Under the pieces are notes generated by a model. That model saw only the letters and a list, made by a program, of their open reading frames with translations, was not told where the DNA came from and searched no databases. 64,000 nt of DNA, taken from assembly GCF_900182915.1 (NCBI RefSeq), contig NZ_FXUG01000023.1, positions 25,875 through 89,874 on the forward strand, read 5' to 3'. The first letter of the stretch is position 1; every line of letters starts with the position of its first letter. Origin of the DNA: Neorhodopirellula lusitana. Its GTDB lineage: Bacteria; Planctomycetota; Planctomycetia; Pirellulales; Pirellulaceae. The translations under genes were made by a program, and so were the position numbers. Below are positions 9,311 to 18,163 of this stretch, in pieces.

Positions 9311-9788
9311 AGGCAAGACCCTTCGAAGACAAGTCTCAAGGGCAAACGAAAGAGTGCCGGATGGAACATCCGATTTTCTTCAAAAGCTCCTGGGTAGCGG
9401 ATAATTTGATGCGATGGCCGTGCCCCACGAAAAAACACAGAGAACGGATCACCAGGAACAACTCGCTAGGCTTTGGCCAGTGTTTTACTAGATTCAATTG
9501 ATGTCAAAGTGTTTTTTGGGTGGCCGGCGCAAGAAGCGACCAACCCAGCGGAGCGAATTTACGGAAAGCCCCCGCACACATTCCGACTCTTAATACGAAT
9601 GGGCGCACCCGACACACTTGCCAGGTTCTCCAATAGAGTCTCACTAGCTTGCAAACCGCAAGACCAGCAAGTCACCAAGGGCTACGCCTAGAGTCGGGCA
9701 GGACCAAGATTTTCATGCTTGACAAAGCTGTCCCCCCCCCCCTAGCCTTAACCTGCGGGCGATTAAATTTGAGCACAGCCAAGAGGCC
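9311..9788. other. intergenic region after the transposase remnant, with a C11 tract
   Basis: There are 478 bases without a convincing gene. The only clear feature is a run of 11 C at 9732-9742, about 46 bases before the next gene. Open frames here have no recognisable protein character. The stretch may be the remaining flank of the lost insertion sequence. Confidence 0.4.
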
Positions 9789-10979
9789 ATGGGATTCATT
9801 CTTCGAATGGGCACAATCATGCAGGTAGGAAATGTAAGACGGACCCAACCAGCGAACCGCAACGGTAGCTTGATCGCGGTGCGGAGCAACCACTCATTTC
9901 ACCCCTGTAAAATTGCTCGTTCGTTTCTCACTACCCTATCGCTGATAGTGGTGACATCAAGTTCGGTCCTTGCGGAAGATGACCCAAAAGAGCGCACGAA
10001 CCTTCCTGAACCCGTCGTCATCAATACCGTTCTGTTTGAGTCAGTCGGAAAGCCTCTGACCGCTTCAGTTGACTTAGGTTCCGTGCAACCGGGGCATCCC
10101 AACAACTTCGTTGTTAAACTAACCAATGGGCTCCAGCGGCGAATCAGCTACTCACGAATCGATTCTACCTGTGCCTGCCAATCCTTTTCCCCAACGAAGG
10201 GATCTGTTGCCCCAGGGAAGATTTTGGAATTAGCGTTTTCGCTTAACATCCCTTCACATCCTCGAGGTCAACTGCAATACGGAGTTGCTGAGTTGATGAT
10301 GGCAAATGGGCAACCAGCAGGACGTATTGAATTCAAGTACTCGTTCCCGACTTACATCGGCTTCAAGACAGATATGTTGCTTGCAGAGCACTCTGAAAGC
10401 GAACAGGTTGTGCGAGTGCCTATCTCGTTGAATCTTGGCGAAAGCGTTGATGTTTCCAACCATCAATTCTTGATTGACGAGATACAGATCAAGCGTCAAC
10501 TCGTCGCAAAAAACGGTTTCATTGAATTTGCCCCGCAAGACCTGAACGCTGCTCACCGCCGATTGGATATTCAGCTAGTTAAAAGCACTGACGAGACATC
10601 AGAGCCAATTGACGAACTGAGTTTGGTAATTTCAAGAAAAAACGACATTGAAATTTCACCCAAGGTCGTGAGGCTTTCACTAGACGGTGCGCGCAAACGG
10701 TTGGTAGGCTCATGCTTTATTAAAGCTGCGGCGTCAAGAGAGATGCCATCCGTTGCTGCTAGCTTTCAGCTTGGCCAGCGCAGCACGACATTGAAGTGCT
10801 CAAAACTGTCGAAGAGCATTGGCAAAATTAGCTTCTCACTGCCGCCCATGAACTTTGGCAAGTATACCGGACGCTCGGTTGTCGCCCAGTTGCATGCAGT
10901 CGCAGGCGACAATGCTATCGAACAAAAAATTTGGATTGTGTTCCCCCGCTTCAATGTTCCAAAGGAGTCGTTCCGATGA
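9789..10979 (+). CDS. secreted DUF1573-like protein
   Basis: A 396-residue protein, shorter if translation starts at ATG 9807, ATG 9819 or GTG 9879. A hydrophobic stretch at about residues 46-62 (FLTTLSLIVVTSSSVLA) ends in a likely signal peptidase site before EDD, so the long N-terminus ahead of it suggests that a later start is real. The segment VDLGSVQPGHP, VVKLTNGL, the Cys pair in DSTCACQ and the SVAPGK turn match the DUF1573 pattern, an Ig-like fold common in planctomycete and Bacteroidetes exported proteins. The remainder looks beta-rich but is not recognised. Base composition is AT-rich compared with neighbours (about 38% GC in 10621-10680), suggesting recent acquisition. Confidence 0.7.
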   Translation: MGFILRMGTIMQVGNVRRTQPANRNGSLIAVRSNHSFHPCKIARSFLTTLSLIVVTSSSVLAEDDPKERTNLPEPVVINTVLFESVGKPLTASVDLGSVQPGHPNNFVVKLTNGLQRRISYSRIDSTCACQSFSPTKGSVAPGKILELAFSLNIPSHPRGQLQYGVAELMMANGQPAGRIEFKYSFPTYIGFKTDMLLAEHSESEQVVRVPISLNLGESVDVSNHQFLIDEIQIKRQLVAKNGFIEFAPQDLNAAHRRLDIQLVKSTDETSEPIDELSLVISRKNDIEISPKVVRLSLDGARKRLVGSCFIKAAASREMPSVAASFQLGQRSTTLKCSKLSKSIGKISFSLPPMNFGKYTGRSVVAQLHAVAGDNAIEQKIWIVFPRFNVPKESFR

Positions 10980-11282
10980 ACTGCCGACAGCTATTGCTCG
11001 CACTCAACCAGAATTGGTAATCGCCAACGGGGAACGGGACTCCGGGATCGCCCCAGTCAGACGTCGTTATTAATGGTACCTCGTGCCCCTAGAAACGGGG
11101 TATTACTCAAACCCAAGCATGAACTTCGGACACACTAAGAGGTTACCCGAAAGTTGTTTGATGTTTCGTCAAATCTCGCTACTGCAACGAATTTCCATAT
11201 CTGCATCACCTTGGGAGTAAGTGTGCTTCACACCAACCGGCCACAAGCGATTTCGGCATCCTATACCAATGCGCCCCCGGTA
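10980..11282. other. gap with a possible truncated gene start
   Basis: There are 303 bases between two accessory genes. An ATG at 10976 overlaps the upstream stop (ATGA) and opens a 14-codon frame (MNCRQLLLALNQNW) ending at 11020. It looks like the beginning of a signal peptide that stops early, and may be the relic of a third gene. The frame of the next gene is open from a TTG at 11154, but that part has no signal-peptide logic. No terminator is clear. Confidence 0.35.
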
Positions 11283-12278
11283 ATGAACAAGGAAACTGGG
11301 CGGCTCAAATACCGGGGGCCACTTCAATTTACGATCCTTCCTTTAGTCCTTCTAACAATCTGGGGCTCCTCTTCGCTCGCTGTTGCAGATGAGAGTCAGG
11401 TTCGCGTCAAACAATCTGGAGAGGATGTTTTACGCGACGAACTGATAGACCGCATCGTGGATCAGCCAGCAATATGCTACCCGCATTCGCGAGTAGATGT
11501 GCGAGTGAAAAGCGAGAGTTCTCAACACGTCGGCGACGAAGTAGTGCCTGAAAGCAGATCAAAGTTTAGGTACATCTTTGATTTTGAACGGGACCGTGTT
11601 TTCGCAGCCTATCAATCAACACCTGATGAATCGAAAGAGCGTGCCATCGCACCGTTGCAATTTGGGGCCTTCTGCTTTGCTGACGATATCCTGAGGGAGT
11701 TTAGCCCAAACGACAGGAAATGGCGTCCGCGACCAGTAAACGATCTAGCCGAAGCAATGAGTTCGGGCAGAATGCCCTTTCCGTTTTTCCACGCGGCAAT
11801 GACTTATCCGTCCTTCAATCCGGCAGAGCTTGCCCTAAAGCAAGTGGTCGAAATCGTCTCCGACAATAGCAACTCGGTCAGCGTCCGTACGAATGGAAGA
11901 CTATTGGTATTCACCGTAAAGATTGAACACGAGCCCACGCGATACGACAACTGGTCATGGACCTTTGACACTCAAAGCGGCGTCATGACTGAACGGACGG
12001 TCGATCGTGCAATCGCGTCAACCCCACGACGTTACTACGAGTGTGTTCTAAATTGGTCGATAGACACTGAGGGGCATCCACGCTTGGACGACTACATGTC
12101 AACAGAGCTGATTGTGGTACAGGATCCAACTTTTAAGAGTGGCAGGCGAATCGGCGAACGTCGTTGCACAGTTGGGTTAAATTACCATCGTGTATCGAAA
12201 GATTTCGCAGATGAGATCTCCCCGCTAAACCTCCAAGACTCTGCGAGCGTCTTGGGATTCCTATCAGCGATTGAGTAA
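11283..12278 (+). CDS. secreted protein of unknown family
   Basis: A 331-residue protein from ATG 11283. This start puts a classical signal peptide at the N-terminus: basic residues, then FTILPLVLLTIWGSSSLAVA. A TTG at 11154 would add 43 residues that bury the signal. I recognise no domain. Visible features are an aromatic-rich middle (RMPFPFFHAAMTYPSF), a segment with alternating charged and Tyr residues (YDNWSWTFDTQSG) that suggests beta strands, and a C-terminus with no anchor. It follows the DUF1573-like gene on the same strand with similar AT-rich composition, so the two may have arrived together. Function unknown. Confidence 0.65.
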   Translation: MNKETGRLKYRGPLQFTILPLVLLTIWGSSSLAVADESQVRVKQSGEDVLRDELIDRIVDQPAICYPHSRVDVRVKSESSQHVGDEVVPESRSKFRYIFDFERDRVFAAYQSTPDESKERAIAPLQFGAFCFADDILREFSPNDRKWRPRPVNDLAEAMSSGRMPFPFFHAAMTYPSFNPAELALKQVVEIVSDNSNSVSVRTNGRLLVFTVKIEHEPTRYDNWSWTFDTQSGVMTERTVDRAIASTPRRYYECVLNWSIDTEGHPRLDDYMSTELIVVQDPTFKSGRRIGERRCTVGLNYHRVSKDFADEISPLNLQDSASVLGFLSAIE

Positions 12279-12382
12279 CAAACGTTAGTCCCGTTTTCAC
12301 ATTCAACGGTCTTTCAATATCAATTCCACTTGAACCGCCCCCGAATGGACCGCAGAGCGACTGGCGCTGGCATTGGCCGCTC

Positions 12383-13114
12383 TTAGTACGGCAACTCTAC
12401 CGCTTCGCACATGAACTTCATCAGCGGCTTGGCTTGACGGATCAACTCGACGATTCGTTTCACGGCGTCGTCCGCAAGCACTTCTTTTCGCGATAGCGGC
12501 GCGACCGCAATGAAGTCAATTCGTCGGAGATCTTCGATCATGGGGTGATCTTTGGCATAGTCTCGCGGCGACGTCTTCAACGATTCACCCGCAAGTTCAA
12601 ACGACTTGCGGAACGTGCGCTGATCGCGAGCCTTGATCCAAGCCTTCGGGTCCGCATCAATCGACTGGCGAATCGCCGCAAGGGTTTCCTTGGCTGGCCG
12701 CCAACTGCCCGCACCAACAAAACACTCATCGCATGCTAGATGAATGTAGACACCCGGCCCGTGAATATCACCGTCACCATCATGCCGTAGAGAGATCCCT
12801 ACGTTGGTCTTATAGGGAGTCTTGTCTTTTCCGAAACGCGTGTCGCGGTGGATCCGCATCAGTGAACCGCCCAATCGCTTCGCAACAACGCGAAGCATCG
12901 GAGCGGATCGCATGAGCGGTTTTTCCAGCTGCTCGATTAAGTCCAACGCCGGCTCACGAACGCACTGCTCATAGCGATCTTTGTTCGCTTTGAACCATTC
13001 ACGTTCGTTGTTCTCATTCAAGTCTTCAAGAAACTCAAACAAGTCTTCCGAAATAGGCGAGGACTTAGTCACTGATTCATTCGCCCGTTGACGCGTCTTC
13101 AACCGGCGGTTCAT
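12383..13114 (-). CDS. DUF2461 domain protein
   Basis: A 243-residue protein. The DUF2461 (TIGR02453) pattern is clear: LFEFLEDLNENNEREWFKANKDRYE-type opening (the NNxxWFxxNKxxY core), RIHRDTRFGKDKTPYKTN, and VYIHLACDECFVGAGSW followed by LAAIRQSID. The family is widespread, with no established activity. The ATG at 13114 (MNRRLKTRQ) is preferred over a start at 13273 because the extra 53 residues are the antisense-like read of the neighbouring coding region. It overlaps the end of the DUF4261 gene (13077-13114, same strand, different frame) by 38 bases, so the two are probably co-transcribed. Confidence 0.85.
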   Translation of the reverse strand: MNRRLKTRQRANESVTKSSPISEDLFEFLEDLNENNEREWFKANKDRYEQCVREPALDLIEQLEKPLMRSAPMLRVVAKRLGGSLMRIHRDTRFGKDKTPYKTNVGISLRHDGDGDIHGPGVYIHLACDECFVGAGSWRPAKETLAAIRQSIDADPKAWIKARDQRTFRKSFELAGESLKTSPRDYAKDHPMIEDLRRIDFIAVAPLSRKEVLADDAVKRIVELIRQAKPLMKFMCEAVELPY

Positions 13115-14069
13115 TTTCTTCCGCTGGAAAACCTTCCACTGCGCACTCCGCGGGAACGGGTCGGCCATCCTGCGGGAAGCATCGCAACACGCTTCGAGGC
13201 GGATCGACCATTCCCTCGTCACAAACGCAAACCTTCCAGACCACCTCGCCCGGCCCTTCCATCGAGTCGCCACTCTCGATTGGCTCTTCCTGCTCCTCTA
13301 GATAGCAGGTCACCAATCGCAAGAACTGCTCGACCTCGGCGAAGTCGTACGACTCCGCATGGAAGCAGGCTTCGACATCCAACAAATCCAATTGCGCGTT
13401 GCCAACGGTGTCCATCACCGCCCACTCGTTTTCAAGACGGAACAAGCGAACGTTCGACCACAAATCCAGCGGCGGGAAATCGTTCTCCTCGGCGAATTCA
13501 AAACTGTCGTTGAGTGTCTTCAAGTCCCGCAGCACTTCCCCGTTGGGATTGAAGTAGCAAATCGCCTGCGGCAGATCCGTGATCGCCGCTGCGATTTCGG
13601 TGACCAACGCCAACTCATCAAACGGTGCATAGCCTTCCGGAATGATGGGCGCATCATCGTCGTCGTTGCCAAGCACATACGAACTACGCACTCGGACAAA
13701 CGCGACGGGCTCTTCAGACATCTCGCGGCCAGCTTCCCAAACCCACGATTGCTCCTGGGCCCGTGCCAACGATCCGGCGCAGGTGAACGGTCCGAAACTA
13801 CCGAGGCCCCAACCCGCGTACAGCTCAGGATCTTGCTCTGGATCCCCCATCGCATCGGGCCACGGACGGTCCACGATGTCGACGACGACTTTGCCGCTAC
13901 CGTCTTCATCCATATTCATCAGCACAGCTGGCCCTAGAAACGTCCAATCTTCCGACGCTTCGATGGGTTCGGACGGATAAAAGTCGTCACAGCAAGCAGC
14001 CACCTCTTGGATGGTTACGCCCTGACGCATTAAAACTACGATGCCTTGGGTGAAAAGTCCCTTAGCCAT
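13077..14069 (-). CDS. DUF4261-like hypothetical protein
   Basis: A 330-residue soluble, very acidic protein starting MAKGLFTQGIVVLM. The pattern ALVTEIAAAITDLPQAICYFNPNGEVL resembles the DUF4261 core, in which hydrophobic beta strands flank an alanine-rich helix. No catalytic motif is apparent. The upstream 32 codons to 14165 are dropped because they overlap the divergent gene and carry no conservation. It is the first gene of a two-gene unit with the DUF2461 gene. The divergent YdcF-type gene starts only 45 bases away, so both promoters share that short space or overlap the coding sequences. Confidence 0.65.
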   Translation of the reverse strand: MAKGLFTQGIVVLMRQGVTIQEVAACCDDFYPSEPIEASEDWTFLGPAVLMNMDEDGSGKVVVDIVDRPWPDAMGDPEQDPELYAGWGLGSFGPFTCAGSLARAQEQSWVWEAGREMSEEPVAFVRVRSSYVLGNDDDDAPIIPEGYAPFDELALVTEIAAAITDLPQAICYFNPNGEVLRDLKTLNDSFEFAEENDFPPLDLWSNVRLFRLENEWAVMDTVGNAQLDLLDVEACFHAESYDFAEVEQFLRLVTCYLEEQEEPIESGDSMEGPGEVVWKVCVCDEGMVDPPRSVLRCFPQDGRPVPAECAVEGFPAEENEPPVEDASTGE

Positions 14070-14114
14070 ATTGGATCCTTCGAAAAGTAAACATAAATCC
14101 CGCCTGGAGTTTAG

Positions 14115-15056
14115 GTGTTCAGCAATCGGCGAGAAACCGGGGCAAAAGCGAAGCCCGACAGCCAACTCTCGGGAACCAGGCCGGTGTGGCGAAAATTAGT
14201 TGTCGGTTTCGGCCTGCTTCCCCTGCCCATCTTGGCAACAACCTACGCCCAGCAAGGTTTTATCGCAGCCGGTCGCGCCGCCACCAGCATGGCCATGCCC
14301 ACCGGAATCGCCTGGTTGGCACTGTGGTTGTTGACGATCCACGCGTTTAGCGTCGGCAAAATGCGAACCGCAGCCTGCTGTTTTCTACTCTTTCTGGCTT
14401 GGACACTCTCGGGAACCCCTTTCACCACCGACTCAGCCATCAAACTAGTCGAATACCCCCTGGAAGAAAGCCCACACCCCGCCTTTGAAAAACGCACCCC
14501 TGCGTCTACCCCTTTCGATGCGGTCGTGACCTTGGGCGGATCCGCCAGCCTGATTCTGGACGACTTCGCCGAAATCAACGATGACGGAGAACGGATCGTT
14601 TCCGCCGCCCAGGCGTACCATGCACGTGCGACGCGGACCCTCATCACTACGGGCACCTCCACCGACGGCATGGATAACCCCGCGGAAGTCAGCCGCGAAC
14701 TGCTGATTTCCCTGGGCGTGCCCCCCGAAGTCATTTTCTCGATTGATGGGGCCAATACCAAGGCCGAAATGAAGTCGCTGGCTGAGTTCCTGGACTCTCC
14801 ACCCTCAGAATGGCTTGACATTGTCGGACGAGACTCATCGCCGGAGATTGGCCTGATCACCAGTGCCTTCCACATTCCCCGCGCCATGCGACTGGCAAGC
14901 GGCCAAGGCCTGGCACTGACCCCGCTGCCCTGTGCGTTCCGAACGTCCAAGACATCCAAACCCTGGCTTGCATCGGACCTGATCCCAAACGCAGACAACC
15001 AGTTGAAGCTTGGAATCGCAATGAAAGAGATGCTGGCCGCCTTGCTGGGCAGGTAA
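14115..15056 (+). CDS. YdcF/SanA family (DUF218) membrane protein
   Basis: A 313-residue protein with about three hydrophobic segments in the first 115 residues, followed by a DUF218 domain: AVVTLGGSAS, then RIVSAAQAYHARATRTLITTG, EVSRELLISLGVPPEVI, NTKAEMKSLAEFL and ITSAFHIPRAMRLA. DUF218 proteins (ElyC, SanA, YdcF) act at the cell envelope and some bind SAM, but the reaction is unsettled. The start is GTG 14115, supported by a GGAG at 14106-14109 with five bases of spacing. It is divergent from the DUF4261 gene. Confidence 0.88.
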   Translation: MFSNRRETGAKAKPDSQLSGTRPVWRKLVVGFGLLPLPILATTYAQQGFIAAGRAATSMAMPTGIAWLALWLLTIHAFSVGKMRTAACCFLLFLAWTLSGTPFTTDSAIKLVEYPLEESPHPAFEKRTPASTPFDAVVTLGGSASLILDDFAEINDDGERIVSAAQAYHARATRTLITTGTSTDGMDNPAEVSRELLISLGVPPEVIFSIDGANTKAEMKSLAEFLDSPPSEWLDIVGRDSSPEIGLITSAFHIPRAMRLASGQGLALTPLPCAFRTSKTSKPWLASDLIPNADNQLKLGIAMKEMLAALLGR

Positions 15057-15433
15057 CTCGCAAGCATCCGCAATACGGCAACTTAGCGAATCCGGCCCCC
15101 AAAACGCTGATGATTGCCAAAAGCGGACAATCAGCGACCGCCAGCATTCGCACGGCCACCAATGCCAAACTCACCGGCGCCACCGCTTTCGAGTCGCCCC
15201 GAACTAGCACGAAACACGGCATTTCACGTGCTTGCGGTCGAAACCTCAGGCCGGCAGTGAACCACCACGAAGCATCGCCGCTTCAGCAAACGAGTAGAAA
15301 AAGATCGGATTTTCCGGATTACCCGCAAGATCGGCACAGATTGACACGATAGAGGTACTACGCAAGCGAATAGTCGACACGAGTTCGGTTCCACACCACT
15401 TGGGTCTGCCACTCGCTCGCTTCCTCGAACACG
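15057..15433. other. intergenic region, no feature seen
   Basis: There are 377 bases between the YdcF-type gene and the lipoprotein gene on the same strand. Short open frames occur on both strands, but none shows protein character or a good start. No terminator, repeat or RNA gene is visible. The lipoprotein promoter should lie in the last 100 bases. Confidence 0.35.
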
Positions 15434-16045
15434 GTGAAACCACGGAAGGTTGCTCGGATGACTCGGATCATGAACACGAACCTCGTTCGCATTAGTCTAT
15501 GCATGATTGCGTTAGTAACGCTCGCATGCAGCGGCTGTTATGGCTTGGGCGGCAGCAACATCAACATCGGGTTCCTAGGATACCCGATCCCTGTCAGCCC
15601 TTATTATCAGTGGCGCCAGGAACAGAAGTTCCATAAGAAGGAACGCTACGACCGCGTGCCGATCCTGGGCCCAACCACATCGGGCGGCAACCCTGTTGCA
15701 CTCGATCCGCCTAGTGACGACGAAGTCATGCTGGCACTGGAACAAGCTCGCCCCATCCAAGGCGGCATCCCATTGCTATGGGAAACCCAGCGGAACGATG
15801 TTCGGATCATCAAAGAGAAGATCGCCGATTACATCGACCCACCTCGCTTCTACCCACTGATCGGGCCTGCACAACTGCACCACGCACACTATAAGTGCAC
15901 GATCTACTTCGACGAGCGAACCACGGTGGGCTACCCAGTTCCACACACGCTTCATGACAAGGAAGCAATCGAAGTGGTTTACATTGACCACAACCACTTC
16001 CACATGGTCGGCGACGTCGAGCCTTACACGACACCCAACCTATAA
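15434..16045 (+). CDS. hypothetical lipoprotein
   Basis: A 203-residue protein from GTG 15434, with possible ATG starts at 15458 and 15470. The N-terminal hydrophobic stretch ends TLACSGCYG, with a Cys that could be lipidated although the lipobox is imperfect. The body contains an aromatic segment (PVSPYYQWRQEQKF), DPPRFYPLIGPAQLHHAHYKC and an ending rich in His and Asp (YIDHNHFHMVGD). It looks like a planctomycete-specific exported protein; I recognise no domain. A good intrinsic terminator follows 26 bases after the stop. Confidence 0.65.
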   Translation: MKPRKVARMTRIMNTNLVRISLCMIALVTLACSGCYGLGGSNINIGFLGYPIPVSPYYQWRQEQKFHKKERYDRVPILGPTTSGGNPVALDPPSDDEVMLALEQARPIQGGIPLLWETQRNDVRIIKEKIADYIDPPRFYPLIGPAQLHHAHYKCTIYFDERTTVGYPVPHTLHDKEAIEVVYIDHNHFHMVGDVEPYTTPNL

Positions 16046-16070
16046 GCGACACACAACGCTCATTATTCGA

Positions 16071-16106
16071 AAGCCGCCACGTCCATTCGACGCGGCGGCT
16101 TTTTTT
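16071..16106 (+). terminator. intrinsic terminator after the lipoprotein gene
   Basis: A 7-bp GC stem (AGCCGCC at 16072-16078 with GGCGGCT at 16094-16100) closes a 15-base loop and runs directly into seven T at 16100-16106. Confidence 0.85.
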
Positions 16107-16304
16107 CGTTTGCAGCTGATTCCCCCGACACAAGCTACGTCAGATGACACACGAAGAGAATCATCTCACGTAAAACCAGGGTAGTCCGAGGGCAACGTCA
16201 GGCGAGAAGAGGCAATCGGCAGCACACCCAATGTGGTAAGTTGGACACTCTTGTTCAGTTGCCGACAACCAGCACCCAACCTCATACAAGCTGAATCCGA
16301 ACCG

Positions 16305-16775
16305 ATGAACCAGGCTCCCAAACGCCCAGCTTCGCAAGCCACTCCAAACCCAGCTGGAACAAACATAGCAGGCTCAACGGACTCGACCGCCTTTGTCAAA
16401 ACTCGCTGCCCGCATTGCCAGACCATCAACCAGGTCAAAAAAGACGCTGGCGAAGAGGTCTTTAAGTGCACCAATTGCGAACAAATGTTCCGGCTTCGTG
16501 CCAAAGTCGAACCCACTACTCAGTTCGACACCGCGACCGTGGCCCGGTTCCCGGTTCGGTGCAAGTGCGGCGTCGTGATGTCCGTCACCAGCGCGAACTT
16601 TGGCAAGCAAGTCAAATGCAAGTCATGCAACCAAGTAATTCGCATCCCGAACTGGATCGCGGAAAAGAAGTACACCGCCGACGAGTTTGACGATCTGTTC
16701 AGCCCGGACGAGAAAGACGCATTCCAACAGCGAATGGCCAACAGCCAAATCCACTTTGGCCCCAAGGGCCAATAA
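16305..16775 (+). CDS. double zinc-ribbon protein
   Basis: A 156-residue protein with two Cys4 knuckle pairs: CPHCQTINQVKKDAGEEVFKCTNC in two parts (C-x2-C then C-x2-C), and a second CKCG with KCKSC. The first resembles the MJ0042/zinc_ribbon type often found at the N-terminus of planctomycete regulators. The N-terminal 35 residues are Pro/Ala/Thr-rich and probably disordered. There is no signal peptide with the start at 16305; an upstream start at 16233 would add a hydrophobic segment, but the ATG fits the domain layout better. It probably binds nucleic acid or protein in the cytoplasm. Target unknown. Confidence 0.75.
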   Translation: MNQAPKRPASQATPNPAGTNIAGSTDSTAFVKTRCPHCQTINQVKKDAGEEVFKCTNCEQMFRLRAKVEPTTQFDTATVARFPVRCKCGVVMSVTSANFGKQVKCKSCNQVIRIPNWIAEKKYTADEFDDLFSPDEKDAFQQRMANSQIHFGPKGQ

Positions 16776-16889
16776 CAACGCCGGGCTACTGAAACGATGG
16801 TTCGCTCCCATATTCCCGCCTAGCAACGCATTGTCTCCGAGGCTCTCGCTTCGCACCCAGACCAAGCCGGCTGCCCGCAAGACATCGGG

Positions 16890-16910
16890 TCCCCAGGCAA
16901 GAGCCTGGGA
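16890..16910. repeat. short palindromic element, CCCAGGC/GCCTGGG
   Basis: A perfect 7-bp stem (16892-16898 with 16903-16909) and a 4-base AAGA loop in the gap between the zinc-ribbon gene and aroC. It resembles the dispersed palindromes with a CCAGGC...GCCTGG core found in several planctomycete and cyanobacterial genomes. It has no T-run, so it is not an ordinary terminator. Confidence 0.5.
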
Positions 16911-16930
16911 ACCTGCTTCGAACCGCTGTC

Positions 16931-18163
16931 CTACCGGTCAAACAATCGGATCGCATCACCCGCATGAGCCGTCGCCTGATAGGCCAGTACTGCGTTGAGC
17001 AACTCGATCGCCATTCGCGATTCCAACGTCACTCCCGCACGAACGCCCACACAAGGATCATGCCGACCCTTGGCCAGTTCAAAATCGATGTCGGAAAGAT
17101 CTTTGGTTACCGATTTCTGAGGCAGGTTAATCGTCGACGTTGGCTTGAAGCCTACCCGAGCCACCAGCGGGCTCCCCGTCGTGATCCCACCCAACAAACC
17201 GCCGTGCGTATTGGACTGATAACCATCGTGACGAATCGGATCGTTGTTTTCGCTGCCAACGCGCTCGATCACATCCATCCCCGAACCAATCTCGCAGGAC
17301 TGCGCCGCATTGAGCCCACCCAGGGCTCCCATCAAACGCACCTTCAAGCTTTGGTAAAGCGGTTGCCCAAGCAACGGCGGAACCCCGACCGCGACCACTT
17401 CCACGGCCGCGCCAAGCGAGTCACCTCGTTTGCGAGTTTCCTTGATTAACTCCCCGGCTTCGCTGGCAAAGTCAGTATCCACCGACGGAATCTCCGCCTC
17501 GTCCAATTGCCGCTGAACCGCGTCAACCTGATCCGCCGCCGAGGAAGCCTGCAAGACATCGCAAAGTCGCTTGTTCGCCTTCAAAGCTCCCACTTGAGTG
17601 ATCGATGAGACCAACCGAGTGCCGAACATTTCCCGCAACAAGATTCTTGCGACACTGCCGCCCACCACATCACTGATCGTGCTCCGGTAGCTCGAACGAC
17701 CACCGCCACGGATGTCAACGAACCCCTTGGACTGATGAAACTTCACCAGATCGGTATGCCCAGGCCGAACCTCTCCACCGGGCCCCGTGAACTGGGTGTA
17801 GTCGCCGGACTTCTTGCTGGTTGACAGCACCATGGCCGCAATCGGCTCGCCGGTCGTGAAGCCATCTTCATAACCTTCGGTTTGATACGAGGCTCCATCG
17901 ACCTCGACCGACAAAGTCGAGCCGCTCAACAACTGATCGATGTCGTCACGGAACAGACCGGACAGGAACACGACCTTGTCCTTCTCGTTCCGCGGCGTGC
18001 CATGCTTATTGCCGCCCGGTCGACGACGATCCAAAAACGGCTGCACCTCGGACCGGCGAATCCGGTACCCCGGTGGGCAACCGTGAATGATCGTGGTTAC
18101 CGCAGGCCCGTGTGACTCACCGGCACCAGCGACGGCGTAATGCGGGCCGCCTAGGATTTCCAT
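16931..18163 (-). CDS. aroC: chorismate synthase
   Basis: A 410-residue cytoplasmic enzyme that converts 5-enolpyruvylshikimate-3-phosphate to chorismate with reduced FMN, the last common step to aromatic amino acids. Family marks are GESHG at residues 15-19, the Arg-rich RRRPGGNKHGTPRNEKD segment at about 45-61, the SGxxxFxDI-type segment GFVDIRGGGRSSYRST, and a late GLLGGITTGSPL with KPTSTI. It runs somewhat longer than the usual 360-390 residues. Its ATG lies 13 bases inside the end of the upstream aminotransferase gene, so translation is probably coupled. Confidence 0.97.
   Translation of the reverse strand: MEILGGPHYAVAGAGESHGPAVTTIIHGCPPGYRIRRSEVQPFLDRRRPGGNKHGTPRNEKDKVVFLSGLFRDDIDQLLSGSTLSVEVDGASYQTEGYEDGFTTGEPIAAMVLSTSKKSGDYTQFTGPGGEVRPGHTDLVKFHQSKGFVDIRGGGRSSYRSTISDVVGGSVARILLREMFGTRLVSSITQVGALKANKRLCDVLQASSAADQVDAVQRQLDEAEIPSVDTDFASEAGELIKETRKRGDSLGAAVEVVAVGVPPLLGQPLYQSLKVRLMGALGGLNAAQSCEIGSGMDVIERVGSENNDPIRHDGYQSNTHGGLLGGITTGSPLVARVGFKPTSTINLPQKSVTKDLSDIDFELAKGRHDPCVGVRAGVTLESRMAIELLNAVLAYQATAHAGDAIRLFDR

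Noticed and set aside
14243..15073. 276-codon minus-strand frame
   Set aside because: Antisense to the YdcF/DUF218 gene, which has clear motifs, signal segments and a ribosome site; the antisense product has no recognisable pattern.
16964..17449. 161-codon plus-strand frame
   Set aside because: Antisense to aroC and without any family character.
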